Source: WTJX01 sp045106295 (GTDB lineage Bacteria > Bacteroidota > Bacteroidia > Cytophagales > JAAEPT01). Taken from it: a stretch of DNA of 23,044 bases. The translations under genes and the position numbers were made by a program. Shown piece by piece: positions 15,687 to 23,044 of the stretch (position 1 is the stretch's first letter; each line of letters begins with the position of its first letter). Under the pieces are notes generated by a model. It worked only from the letters and a program-made list of their open reading frames with translations, ran no database searches and was not told the origin of the DNA. The stretch lies in contig JBGCEI010000054.1 of assembly GCA_045106295.1 (NCBI GenBank), positions 1-23,044 of the forward strand, read 5' to 3'.

Positions 15687-16415
15687 TTGCTAAATAAGAA
15701 AAAAGATAGCTCCATAAAAAACAAAGGTTATGCTAAGAAAAAAACCTTTAAATCCATAAAGAAAATTATAGGAATTAAGAGTAGGAATCAAAGCTTATAC
15801 CTTTTGTCTGTTACTCATTCGTCAGTTTCTAATGAGTACTCCAATGAAAGGCTCGAATTTTTAGGCGATGCCATACTTGATGCTGTAGTAGCTGATTATC
15901 TATTTAAAAAATTTCCATTTAAAGCCGAAGGCTTCCTTACTGATATTAGATCTAGAATAGTTAATAGAGAATCACTGAATTCATTAGCTAGAAAAATTGG
16001 GTTGGATACACTTATTGAATACAGTTCGTCAGCTAAGAAAAAAGCTACTAAGAATACTATTAACGGTAATGCTTTGGAGGCACTGATAGGTGCAGTCTAT
16101 GTAGATAAAGGCTATAAAATTAGTCAAAAATTTATAGTAAAGAGATTAATTAGTCCTCACATAGATATTGACCTGATAGTCAACACACCATCTAATTTTA
16201 AAAGTATTTTATTAGAATGGGGACAAAAGAATAGTAAGCCTATTGAGTTCACTATTGGAGATAAAGATCCTGAAGATCCATATGTCTTTTCTATCTCTGT
16301 ATTAGTCGGGGGAGAGATAAGCGGAATGGCAAAGGCAAAAAATAAGAAAAAAGCACAACAAATGGCTGCTGAAGAAGCATGTAAGTCATTAAATTTGGTG
16401 AAACATCAGGATTAA
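15687..16415 (+). CDS. rnc: ribonuclease III
   Basis: RNase III cuts double-stranded RNA in rRNA and mRNA maturation. The 242-residue protein has the signature ERLEFLGDA at 54-62 with Glu57 and Asp61, Glu81 in the FPFKAEG loop, GNALEALIGAVY with Glu131, and a C-terminal double-stranded-RNA-binding domain (about 169-237) ending in KNKKKAQQMAAEEA. The position of E. coli Asp114 is Asn128, which I believe is common in Bacteroidota. The start is TTG, 5 bases after fabF: no in-frame ATG occurs before the catalytic domain, and the basic N-terminal extension of about 25 residues is similar to relatives. Non-ATG initiation may keep expression low relative to fabF. Confidence 0.93.
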   Translation: MLNKKKDSSIKNKGYAKKKTFKSIKKIIGIKSRNQSLYLLSVTHSSVSNEYSNERLEFLGDAILDAVVADYLFKKFPFKAEGFLTDIRSRIVNRESLNSLARKIGLDTLIEYSSSAKKKATKNTINGNALEALIGAVYVDKGYKISQKFIVKRLISPHIDIDLIVNTPSNFKSILLEWGQKNSKPIEFTIGDKDPEDPYVFSISVLVGGEISGMAKAKNKKKAQQMAAEEACKSLNLVKHQD

Positions 16416-16512
16416 ACTGTATTCTTTTTTACTTATTGTCCCCATCTGTCAAACAAAAGTGAAATAAATTGGTTTTGTTTTATAAGCCTGCTAATTAGTA
16501 AGCTATATTTCG

Positions 16513-16520
16513 TATATTTG
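16513..16520 (+). promoter_or_regulatory. -7 promoter element of the desaturase gene
   Basis: TATATTTG matches the Bacteroidota consensus TAnnTTTG exactly and lies 19 bases before the ATG. A near copy TATATTTC stands just upstream (16504-16511). No good TTG is found at the -33 distance, so the promoter may need an activator. Confidence 0.6.
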
Positions 16521-16539
16521 CACTTCAAAATTTTATTTT

Positions 16540-17292
16540 ATGCATCCTGTATTTATTCTTTTAATTGCTCACTGGTATTTATCTCTGTTTTGTCAGACGT
16601 TTTTTCTGCATAGGTATGCCGCTCATAAAATGTTCACAATGAACAAGTTTTGGGAAAAAGTATTTTATATTTTCACGTTCATTTGTCAAGGTTCTTCATT
16701 CTTAAGTCCATATGCGTATGGTTTGCTACACAGAATGCACCATGCTTATACAGACACTGAAAAAGATCCACATTCGCCATCTTACGATAAAAATTTATTC
16801 GCTATGATGTTGAGAACAAAAAATGTGTACAACGACATATTGAATCACAGAGTTGAAATTGATGAGCGTTTTAAAGGAGATGTCCCTTACTGGAAATCAT
16901 TAGAGAATATTGGTGATAATTGGATGGTGAGATTGATGTGGGTTGCTGTTTATGTTGGTTTCTATTTTTATTTCATTGATTTATCGACAGAATGGTGGAT
17001 GTTAATTTTCTTGCCAGCTAATTTTTTAATGGGTCCATTACATGGCGCTGTAATTAACTGGTTTGCTCATAAATATGGGTACACTAACTTTAAGGTAAAA
17101 GATACATCTAAAAACTTAATGCCATTAGATGTTTTTATGTTCGGAGAAGGGTATCATAACAATCACCATAAGAATGGGCAAAGTCCTAACTTTGGTTTTA
17201 AATGGTATGAAATTGATCCAGCATGGTTAATTATCTGGACATTAAATAAGCTAAGCATTATTAAGATTACAAAGCAAGAAGTAGCGGCTTAA
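16540..17292 (+). CDS. acyl-CoA/acyl-lipid delta-9-type fatty acid desaturase
   Basis: This membrane-bound di-iron desaturase introduces a double bond into fatty acyl chains and so adjusts membrane fluidity. Three histidine boxes are intact: HRYAAH at 24-29, HRMHH at 64-68 and HNNHH at 206-210, with the additional NWFAH (His177). Hydrophobic segments lie at about 3-22, 42-58, 128-146 and 153-172. At 250 residues it is the short bacterial form without a cytochrome b5 domain. It follows the fatty acid operon but has its own promoter element and terminator. The electron donor is not encoded nearby. Whether the substrate is acyl-CoA, acyl-ACP or lipid cannot be told. Confidence 0.9.
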   Translation: MHPVFILLIAHWYLSLFCQTFFLHRYAAHKMFTMNKFWEKVFYIFTFICQGSSFLSPYAYGLLHRMHHAYTDTEKDPHSPSYDKNLFAMMLRTKNVYNDILNHRVEIDERFKGDVPYWKSLENIGDNWMVRLMWVAVYVGFYFYFIDLSTEWWMLIFLPANFLMGPLHGAVINWFAHKYGYTNFKVKDTSKNLMPLDVFMFGEGYHNNHHKNGQSPNFGFKWYEIDPAWLIIWTLNKLSIIKITKQEVAA

Positions 17293-17316
17293 TAGAAAAT
17301 AGTACAAAATAATAGA

Positions 17317-17361
17317 AACCCCTTTTGAATTTAATTGATTCAGAAGGGGTTTTGTTTTTTT
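17317..17361 (+). terminator. strong intrinsic terminator after the desaturase gene
   Basis: AACCCCTTTTGAAT at 17317-17330 pairs with ATTCAGAAGGGGTT at 17338-17351 (14 bp, one G-U pair, 7-base loop) and is followed by a T-rich run to 17361. The run also contains the -33 element of the yebC promoter. Confidence 0.92.
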
Positions 17362-17384
17362 ATTCAGTTAAACAACTATTTTTG
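17351..17384 (+). promoter_or_regulatory. consensus Bacteroidota promoter of yebC
   Basis: TTTG at 17351-17354, a 22-base spacer and TATTTTTG at 17377-17384 fit TTTG/N17-23/TAnnTTTG without mismatch. Transcription would start a few bases later, giving a leader of roughly 15-20 bases to the ATG at 17407. Confidence 0.7.
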
Positions 17385-17406
17385 TAGTAGTAAACGAATT
17401 ATTAGT

Positions 17407-18117
17407 ATGGGTAGAGCATTTGAATATCGTAAAGCATCAAAAATGAAACGTTGGGACAAAATGTCTCGTTTGTTTCCAAAATTAGGGAAGTCAATTACAA
17501 TGGCTGCAAAAGAAGGAGGGATAGACCCTGATATGAACCCTAAATTGAGAACTGCTATTCAAAATGCGAAGGCAGAGAATATGCCTAAAGATAAAATTGA
17601 TGCCGCCATTAAGCGATCTCTCGGTAAAGATGCTGCCACTTTTACTGAAATTGTATATGAAGGGAAAGGACCTCATGGTGTATTAATTGTATCAGAGTGT
17701 GCTACAGATAACACCAATAGAACAGTAGCTAATATTAAATCGTACTTTACAAAGGTTGACTGTTCTTTAGTGCAAACAGGGTCTTTAGATTTTATGTTCA
17801 ATAGGAAATCTGTTTTTGAAATAGAGAAAACGGAAGAGGTAGATATTGAAGAGTTGGAGCTTGAATTTATTGATGCAGGATTAGAAGAAATTGAAGAGAA
17901 CGAAGGGGTTATCTATATCTATGGTGGTTACACTGATTTTGGTACGTTGAATGCAGCGATTGAAGAAAAAGGGTTAGAGATTAAAAAGGCTTCTTTGAAG
18001 AGGCTTCCAACTAACCCAGTCGAGTTTACAGAAGAACAATTAGTAGATATTGAAAAGTTGCTTGACAGGATAGAAGAAGACGATGATGTACAGGAAGTGT
18101 ACACGAATATTGCCTAA
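17407..18117 (+). CDS. yebC: YebC/PmpR family regulator or translation factor
   Basis: The 236-residue protein starts at MGRAFEYRKASKMKRWDKMS, the conserved beginning of the Bacteroidota branch of YebC/TACO1. Further family segments are DPDMNPKLRTAIQNAKAENMPKD split over about 40-60, YEGKGPHGV near 79-87, and TDNTNRTVANI. Family members were described as DNA-binding regulators; more recent work on YebC/TACO1 points to a role in translation of proline-rich stretches, so either is possible here. A longer frame reaches back to 17335, but that start lies within the preceding terminator and upstream of the promoter, so it is rejected. pbpC follows after 11 bases. Confidence 0.92.
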   Translation: MGRAFEYRKASKMKRWDKMSRLFPKLGKSITMAAKEGGIDPDMNPKLRTAIQNAKAENMPKDKIDAAIKRSLGKDAATFTEIVYEGKGPHGVLIVSECATDNTNRTVANIKSYFTKVDCSLVQTGSLDFMFNRKSVFEIEKTEEVDIEELELEFIDAGLEEIEENEGVIYIYGGYTDFGTLNAAIEEKGLEIKKASLKRLPTNPVEFTEEQLVDIEKLLDRIEEDDDVQEVYTNIA

Positions 18118-18128
18118 TTTACTCTCTA

Positions 18129-20450
18129 GTGAGGAAGAAATTAAATCCTGCTACTAAACGACTCGTTTATGTAGTAGGATTTTTTTGTTTACTAGGGTTC
18201 TATTTTTTGCTTCCGACTAAACTATTTAATACTCCTACCTCAACTGTTTTGTATGACAGAAATGGAGAATTATTATCAGCAAAAATTGCGGATGATGGTC
18301 AATGGCGTTTTCCTGAAAGCTCATCTGTTCCTGAATTATTTAAAACCTGTATCCTTACATTCGAAGATGAATACTTCTATTCACATATTGGAGTAAACCC
18401 TATCTCTATTTTTCATGCATTACAGACTAATTGGGTAAAAGAGACAAGGAAAAGGGGAGGAAGTACTCTTACCATGCAAATCATGCGTTTGGCAAGGAAA
18501 CAGCAGGAGCGGAGTATTTATCAAAAAATAATAGAGACAAGTTGGGCACTTCGGTCAGAGTGGAGGTACACAAAAGAAGAATTACTTAATTTATACTGTT
18601 CACACGCTCCTTTTGGAGGGAATGTTGTTGGTTTAGATGCAGCCTCTTGGCGTTATTTTGGTAGACCAGCCAATCAGTTAAGCTGGGCGGAATCAGCCTG
18701 TTTAGCGGTATTACCAAATGCACCTGCTTTAATTTTTCCAGGCAAAAATCATGATCGATTAAAAAAGAAGAGAGATTTTCTATTAAAAAAGATTCATCAA
18801 AAAGGGTTGATTGAAAGTGAAACCTTAGAGTTAGCTTTAATCGAACCATTGCCTCAAAAACCATTTTCTTTACCACAGAGAGCAGCGCACTTAATTCAGT
18901 ATGCAGAGAAGAAAGGCAAGAAGGGAAAACAACTAGTAACTACGTTAGATAAAGAATTACAGTCTAAAGTAACCTCTGCTTTACAAAGGCATCACGCTAT
19001 TCAAAAATCAAATGGAATTATGAACGGTGCTGTATTAGTTGTCAATAATACGACGCATGAAGTGTTGTCTTATGTAGGAAATACATCTTGTGGGAAAGAG
19101 CATTCTCCATCCGTAGATATTATTCAATCCGCTAGGAGTAGTGGCAGTATTTTAAAGCCTTTTTTGTATATGGGGATGCTTCAAGATGGATTGTTAATGC
19201 CCAAACAATTGGTAGCAGATATTCCGATTAATTTTGGTGGATATACACCTCAGAATTTTGATTACCAGTTTAGGGGTGCAGTACCAGCAGATCAGGCATT
19301 AGCTACTTCTTTGAATATTCCTGCAGTGAACCTGTTAAAAGAGTATGGGATCCCTCAGTTTCATAGTTTATTGAAAAAGATGCAGTTTACCACCATTAAA
19401 AGAAACCCTGATCACTATGGGTTATCATTAATTTTAGGTGGGGCAGAGGTGAAATTATGGGAACTAGTTCAAGCATACTCTTCTTTAGGGGATTCTTTAA
19501 GTCAATCGAATGGGCGATTGACGATCTATCCATTACGGTATGGAAAAGAAGCTAAAAAAGCGAAAGAGCTTAGCGTCTCTTCTGCGGTAATAGAACATAC
19601 ACTTGAAGCGATACAAATGGTGAAAAGACCATATCAAGAACAAGGGTGGGAGAGCTTTGTAGGTGGAACTAAGATGGCTTGGAAGACTGGTACTAGCTTT
19701 GGCTTTAGAGATGCGTGGGCAGTAGGAATAACGCCAACTTATACGATAGGTGTCTGGATGGGAAATGCAGATGGAGAGGGGAGACCTGGCTTAACTGGTG
19801 TGTCTACCGCAGCACCATTATTATTCAAAGTAGCTAACTTATTGGATGAGAAACAAACTTCGTTTACAACATCTGCTAATGAAAAAGAACAAATGAAAGT
19901 GTGTGAAAGAAGTGGTATGAAAGCCAACTCTCTATGTGAAGAGACTAAGTGGGAATGGATTTCTAAAACGTGTGAAACCACATCTAATTGCCATTATTGT
20001 ACCAATTACTTTGTTACTCCAGACACACAATTTCGTTTAGAAAATGAATGTGCTAAAACGAACAAGAGTAAAGTAAAGGTTTATTTTACTCTGCCTCCAT
20101 TGCAGGAATGGTATTATAAAAAAAGGAATAGTAGTTATCAAAAATTGCCGTCACTTAGTCCTTTATGTAGTTATTCTACTAAACAACGTATGGCTTTTGA
20201 GTATCCTATTTCAAAAGGAGAACTGTTCTTGCCGATTGGTATAGATGGGAAACAACAACATATTGTATGTAAAGTCGTTCATGCAGTGTCAGAAAGTACA
20301 GTCTATTGGTATGTAGATGATGAGTTTAAAGGTGTCACTACAAATGAACATACTTTGCCTCTCCATTTACCTGCTGGTAAACATACCATTTTGGTTGTAG
20401 ACGAAAAGGGAGAAGAGCTAAGTAAGAAACTGACTATAAAAACTAGATAG
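18129..20450 (+). CDS. pbpC: penicillin-binding protein 1C
   Basis: PbpC is a bifunctional murein synthase anchored in the inner membrane. The 773 residues match E. coli PbpC. Order: membrane anchor at about 11-30; GT51 glycosyltransferase at about 60-230 with catalytic Glu79 in FEDEYFYSH and RGGSTLTMQ at 109-117; transpeptidase from about 270 with active Ser340 in SSGSILKPF (SxxK), SLN at 394-396 and KTG at 519-521; then a cysteine-bearing linker (592, 603, 615, 621, 624) and the C-terminal BiPBP_C-like beta domain. SSGS replaces the usual SPGS. The start is GTG, 11 bases after yebC, giving MRKKLNPATK before the anchor. The last codons overlap the end of the convergent oxidoreductase gene by 8 bases. 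Confidence 0.93.
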   Translation: MRKKLNPATKRLVYVVGFFCLLGFYFLLPTKLFNTPTSTVLYDRNGELLSAKIADDGQWRFPESSSVPELFKTCILTFEDEYFYSHIGVNPISIFHALQTNWVKETRKRGGSTLTMQIMRLARKQQERSIYQKIIETSWALRSEWRYTKEELLNLYCSHAPFGGNVVGLDAASWRYFGRPANQLSWAESACLAVLPNAPALIFPGKNHDRLKKKRDFLLKKIHQKGLIESETLELALIEPLPQKPFSLPQRAAHLIQYAEKKGKKGKQLVTTLDKELQSKVTSALQRHHAIQKSNGIMNGAVLVVNNTTHEVLSYVGNTSCGKEHSPSVDIIQSARSSGSILKPFLYMGMLQDGLLMPKQLVADIPINFGGYTPQNFDYQFRGAVPADQALATSLNIPAVNLLKEYGIPQFHSLLKKMQFTTIKRNPDHYGLSLILGGAEVKLWELVQAYSSLGDSLSQSNGRLTIYPLRYGKEAKKAKELSVSSAVIEHTLEAIQMVKRPYQEQGWESFVGGTKMAWKTGTSFGFRDAWAVGITPTYTIGVWMGNADGEGRPGLTGVSTAAPLLFKVANLLDEKQTSFTTSANEKEQMKVCERSGMKANSLCEETKWEWISKTCETTSNCHYCTNYFVTPDTQFRLENECAKTNKSKVKVYFTLPPLQEWYYKKRNSSYQKLPSLSPLCSYSTKQRMAFEYPISKGELFLPIGIDGKQQHIVCKVVHAVSESTVYWYVDDEFKGVTTNEHTLPLHLPAGKHTILVVDEKGEELSKKLTIKTR

Positions 20451-22746
20451 TTTCTTTGTACTCTTCGAGTTTCACAACCACTAGTTTAGAAGTAGGTGTC
20501 TTACTTTTATCTGCATAAGAATTAATAGGTACTAGTGTGTTAGCTTCAGGGAAATAAGTAGCTAAACATCCTTTTGGAATATCGTATTCCACTAAGATGA
20601 ACTTTTCGGCTACTCTTTTTACACCTGTGAACATTCCTACTAGTGTTACCAAGTCTCCTTCTTTGAAACCAGATGTAGACAGATCTTCTTTATTGATTAA
20701 AACGATTCTTCGTTCGTTGTAAATGCCTCTATAGCGATCATCTAGCCCATAAATAGTGGTATTGTATTGATCGTGACTACGGATAGTCATCATCATGTAT
20801 TCACTATTCTTTAGGCTGTTCTTAGGTACAGCATTTACGGTAAACTCGGCTTTTCCTGATTCTGTATTGAATTCTTGTTTTCTTGCGCCATTTGGTAAGT
20901 AAAAGCCGCCAGGTTCACGTACTCGTTTGTTGAAATCATCAAATCCCGGAATTACCTTTTCAATTGCATCACGTATAGTATCGTAATTGGAGATCATTTC
21001 ATCCCAATCTACTTTTGAATCTTTAATGGTCCCCTTTGCTATACCAGCTACAATAGCAGGTTCACTCAATAAATGGTTAGAACAAGGTGTTAAAACCCCT
21101 TCTGATGAGTGTACTACTCCCATAGAGTTTTCTACCGTTACGAACTGCTCACCAGATTCCTGTAAGTCTTTGTCTGAGCGTGATAAGCAAGGTAGTATTA
21201 AAGCTGTTTTTCCATGTACTAAATGACTTCTATTTAATTTGGTGGATACATGAGCTGTTAATGAACACTTTCGTAAAGCCTCAGCGGTGTAGCTGGTATC
21301 TGGTGTAGCAGATAAGAAGTTTCCTCCCATAGCTATAAATACACTTGCTTTTTTTTCGTGCATGGCTTGAATAGCATCTACTACAGAAAATCCATCGTGT
21401 CTTGGTGGATCAAAATAAAATGTTTTTTTAATATTGTCTAAGAGATATTTTGGAGGTAATTCCCATACTCCCATGGTTCTATCTCCTTGTACATTACTAT
21501 GTCCACGGACAGGGCATGTTCCTGCACCTGGCTTTCCTATGCTTCCTTTTAGTAATAATAAATTAACAACTTCTTGAATGTTGGCTACTCCATTTTTATG
21601 CTGAGTAAGTCCCATTGCCCAGCAAATGATGATTTTCTTTTTTGAAGCTAATAAATTAGCTACTTCTCTAATTTGAGTTTCAGTTAAACCACTATCTTTT
21701 ATTAACTCTGCTAAATTCTGTTTTTCTAAATCTTGAATTAAAGCATCATATCCCAGAGTATTTTTTTGAATAAACTTTAAGTCGAATACTTTTCCAGGTT
21801 GCTCTTTTTCTAATGCTAATAACATGACCATGATTGCTTTTAATAAAGCTACATCACCATTGATTTTTACTTGAAGGAAAATATCTGTTAAAGAAGTTCC
21901 CCCTTTTAGCATTTTAAGAGGAGATTGTGGATTAGTGAATTTGATTAAACCTGCTTCAGGTAATGGGTTTACACTTACTATTAGCCCTCCGTTTTCTTTA
22001 CACTTTTCTAAAGCAGAAAGCATTCTTGGATGATTAGTTCCTGGGTTTTGCCCAATAACCATTACTACTTCAGCTTCATAAATATCAGCTAGTGTAACAG
22101 ATCCTTTTCCTATTCCTACGGTTTTAATAAGCCCTTCACCACTGGATTCATGGCACATATTAGAACAGTCAGGAAGGTTGTTAGTTCCATATTCTCTTAC
22201 AAACAATTGATACAGGAAAGCAGCTTCATTACTCGTTCGTCCAGAGGTATAAAAGGATGCTTCATCAGGACTTTTTAATCGATTTAATTCTTTTCCAATC
22301 AGATTGAATGCGTCATTCCAAGAAATTGGTTCATAATGAGTAGCTCCTTCACGTAAAACCATCGGTTCGGTTAACCTTCCTTTTTTTCCTAATTCGAAAT
22401 CTGTCCATGTCCCCATTTCCTCAATGGAGTGCTTGGCAAAGAACGAACGATCAATTGTCTTTTTACTGATTTCTTCCGCTATGGCTTTAAATCCGTTTTC
22501 ACAATATTCACCCAAAGCAGAACGCTCATCATCAGGATCTGGCCATGCACATCCCGGGCAGTCAAATCCACCTTTTTGATTCATCTTCAAAGATGCTTTG
22601 ATAGCATCAAGAGGAGGCATATATTTTGCCATTTGATTCAATGAAGACACAATAGCCGTAGCACCTACACTGTTCGTTTTCGGAGCTGTCTTTTTTAACC
22701 CAGTTAATTCTTCTGGAGTTAATTCTGTTTGTTCAGGTCTTTTCAT
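20443..22746 (-). CDS. FdhF/YdeP family molybdopterin oxidoreductase (formate dehydrogenase alpha-like)
   Basis: The 767-residue protein belongs to the DMSO-reductase superfamily with bis-MGD cofactor. Cys198 in SNMCHESSG aligns with the Cys/Sec-His ligand of formate dehydrogenases and is encoded by TGC, not TGA. The N-terminal GFDCPGCAWPDP with Cys63 and Cys66, plus Cys82 in YCENG, marks the YdeP branch; the classical C-x2-C-x3-C-x(26)-C cluster motif is absent. VMVIGQNPGTNHP at 228-240 and a C-terminal dinucleotide-binding domain (about 645-765) complete the fold. No Tat signal, so it is cytoplasmic. fdhD lies just upstream. Formate oxidation is plausible but unproven; E. coli YdeP is tied to acid resistance. 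Confidence 0.88.
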   Translation of the reverse strand: MKRPEQTELTPEELTGLKKTAPKTNSVGATAIVSSLNQMAKYMPPLDAIKASLKMNQKGGFDCPGCAWPDPDDERSALGEYCENGFKAIAEEISKKTIDRSFFAKHSIEEMGTWTDFELGKKGRLTEPMVLREGATHYEPISWNDAFNLIGKELNRLKSPDEASFYTSGRTSNEAAFLYQLFVREYGTNNLPDCSNMCHESSGEGLIKTVGIGKGSVTLADIYEAEVVMVIGQNPGTNHPRMLSALEKCKENGGLIVSVNPLPEAGLIKFTNPQSPLKMLKGGTSLTDIFLQVKINGDVALLKAIMVMLLALEKEQPGKVFDLKFIQKNTLGYDALIQDLEKQNLAELIKDSGLTETQIREVANLLASKKKIIICWAMGLTQHKNGVANIQEVVNLLLLKGSIGKPGAGTCPVRGHSNVQGDRTMGVWELPPKYLLDNIKKTFYFDPPRHDGFSVVDAIQAMHEKKASVFIAMGGNFLSATPDTSYTAEALRKCSLTAHVSTKLNRSHLVHGKTALILPCLSRSDKDLQESGEQFVTVENSMGVVHSSEGVLTPCSNHLLSEPAIVAGIAKGTIKDSKVDWDEMISNYDTIRDAIEKVIPGFDDFNKRVREPGGFYLPNGARKQEFNTESGKAEFTVNAVPKNSLKNSEYMMMTIRSHDQYNTTIYGLDDRYRGIYNERRIVLINKEDLSTSGFKEGDLVTLVGMFTGVKRVAEKFILVEYDIPKGCLATYFPEANTLVPINSYADKSKTPTSKLVVVKLEEYKETI

Positions 22747-22798
22747 CTATCCTTATTAGTATCAAGACTTACTTATTTCATTATTTAATTCCTTACAT

Positions 22799-23044
22799 TT
22801 AAAAAGGTAACTTAATCCGTTCTGGATTACAATAAATATTGCATCGTTCATTTTTTAGGAAGCCAATTACTGTCATTCCATATTTTTCAGCTAGTTCAAT
22901 GGCAATACTTGATGGAGCACCTACAGCAGCAATAATTGGTACGCCAGCCATTAGAGCTTTCTGTACCAATTCGAAACTTACTCTTCCGCTTAGTAGGATT
23001 ATATGATTGTGTAAAGGAGTAATTCCTTGTTTAGTGGCTGCCCC
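22799..23044 (-). CDS. fdhD: FdhD sulfurtransferase, 3' part only
   Basis: The last 81 codons and TAA stop of an ORF that continues past the window edge. The fragment contains LLSGRVSFELVQKALMAG and PIIAAVGAPSSIAIELAEKYGMT, then IGFLKNERCNIY, the conserved C-terminal half of FdhD. FdhD passes sulfur from a cysteine desulfurase to the molybdenum cofactor and is needed for formate dehydrogenase activity. The swapped sulfur-carrier CxxC would be in the missing part. The stop lies 52 bases before the FdhF/YdeP-type gene, strongly suggesting that FdhD serves this enzyme. Confidence 0.9.
   Translation of the reverse strand, partial: GAATKQGITPLHNHIILLSGRVSFELVQKALMAGVPIIAAVGAPSSIAIELAEKYGMTVIGFLKNERCNIYCNPERIKLPF

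Noticed and set aside
17335..17406. Extended start of yebC at 17335
   Set aside because: It falls inside the desaturase terminator and upstream of a consensus promoter; the conserved protein starts at MGRAFEYRK.
20987..21226. Open frames antisense to the oxidoreductase gene
   Set aside because: No motif, signal peptide or promoter; they mirror codon use of the gene on the other strand.
22144..22160. Possible selenocysteine in the formate dehydrogenase-like protein
   Set aside because: The ligand codon is TGC (cysteine); no in-frame TGA occurs at the site.
1..23044. CRISPR arrays, insertion sequences, prophage or integrative element
   Set aside because: No regularly spaced repeats, transposase, integrase or phage genes were seen; gene content is conserved chromosomal housekeeping.

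Overview
The window is a 23 kb piece of an AT-rich bacterial chromosome that looks like Bacteroidota, probably of the Cytophagia or Flavobacteriia type. Four things point there: a gene of the IPExxxVDY family lies beside pyruvate kinase; lptB is followed directly by a bacterial GH3-family gene; clear Shine-Dalgarno sequences are rare; and several promoters fit the Bacteroidota -33 TTG / -7 TAnnTTTG pattern (best before yebC, also before the desaturase). I cannot name a genus. No insertion sequence, prophage, CRISPR array, tRNA or rRNA is visible. Almost everything is chromosomal housekeeping.

Layout. 1-188 holds no recognisable gene. 189-1115 (-) is a family 2 glycosyltransferase, divergent from lptB and GH3 (1225-3498, +). 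moeA (3664-4848, +) converges on a ChrA-type transporter (4854-6098, -). A 44-residue lipoprotein gene (6252-6386, -) has its own strong terminator. A minus-strand run follows: secreted four-repeat protein, smpB, cytoplasmic NlpC/P60 peptidase (8693-6454). A 310-base regulatory gap separates it from an Hsp20 gene (9004-9435, +), which converges on lpd through a bidirectional terminator. Next on the minus strand come lpd, a long-chain polyprenyl diphosphate synthase, pyk and the IPExxxVDY gene (13992-9511). Divergent from them are acpP-fabF-rnc (14119-16415, +), then a delta-9-type desaturase, yebC and pbpC (to 20450, +). pbpC overlaps tail to tail with an FdhF/YdeP-type molybdenum oxidoreductase (20443-22746, -), preceded by the 3' end of fdhD, which is cut by the window edge.

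Functional themes: envelope building (glycosyltransferase, LptB, PbpC, murein-peptide peptidase), fatty acid synthesis and desaturation (AcpP, FabF, desaturase), central metabolism (Lpd, Pyk), RNA and translation quality control (SmpB, RNase III, YebC), and molybdenum enzymes (MoeA, FdhD, FdhF-like). I see no wholly new multigene system. The most interesting leads are the staggered cysteine pattern of the secreted repeat protein, the unannotated micro-lipoprotein, the four-site AATGAC cluster upstream of hsp20, a palindrome over the acpP promoter, a possible leaderless start of the IPExxxVDY gene, and the structured leader of moeA.
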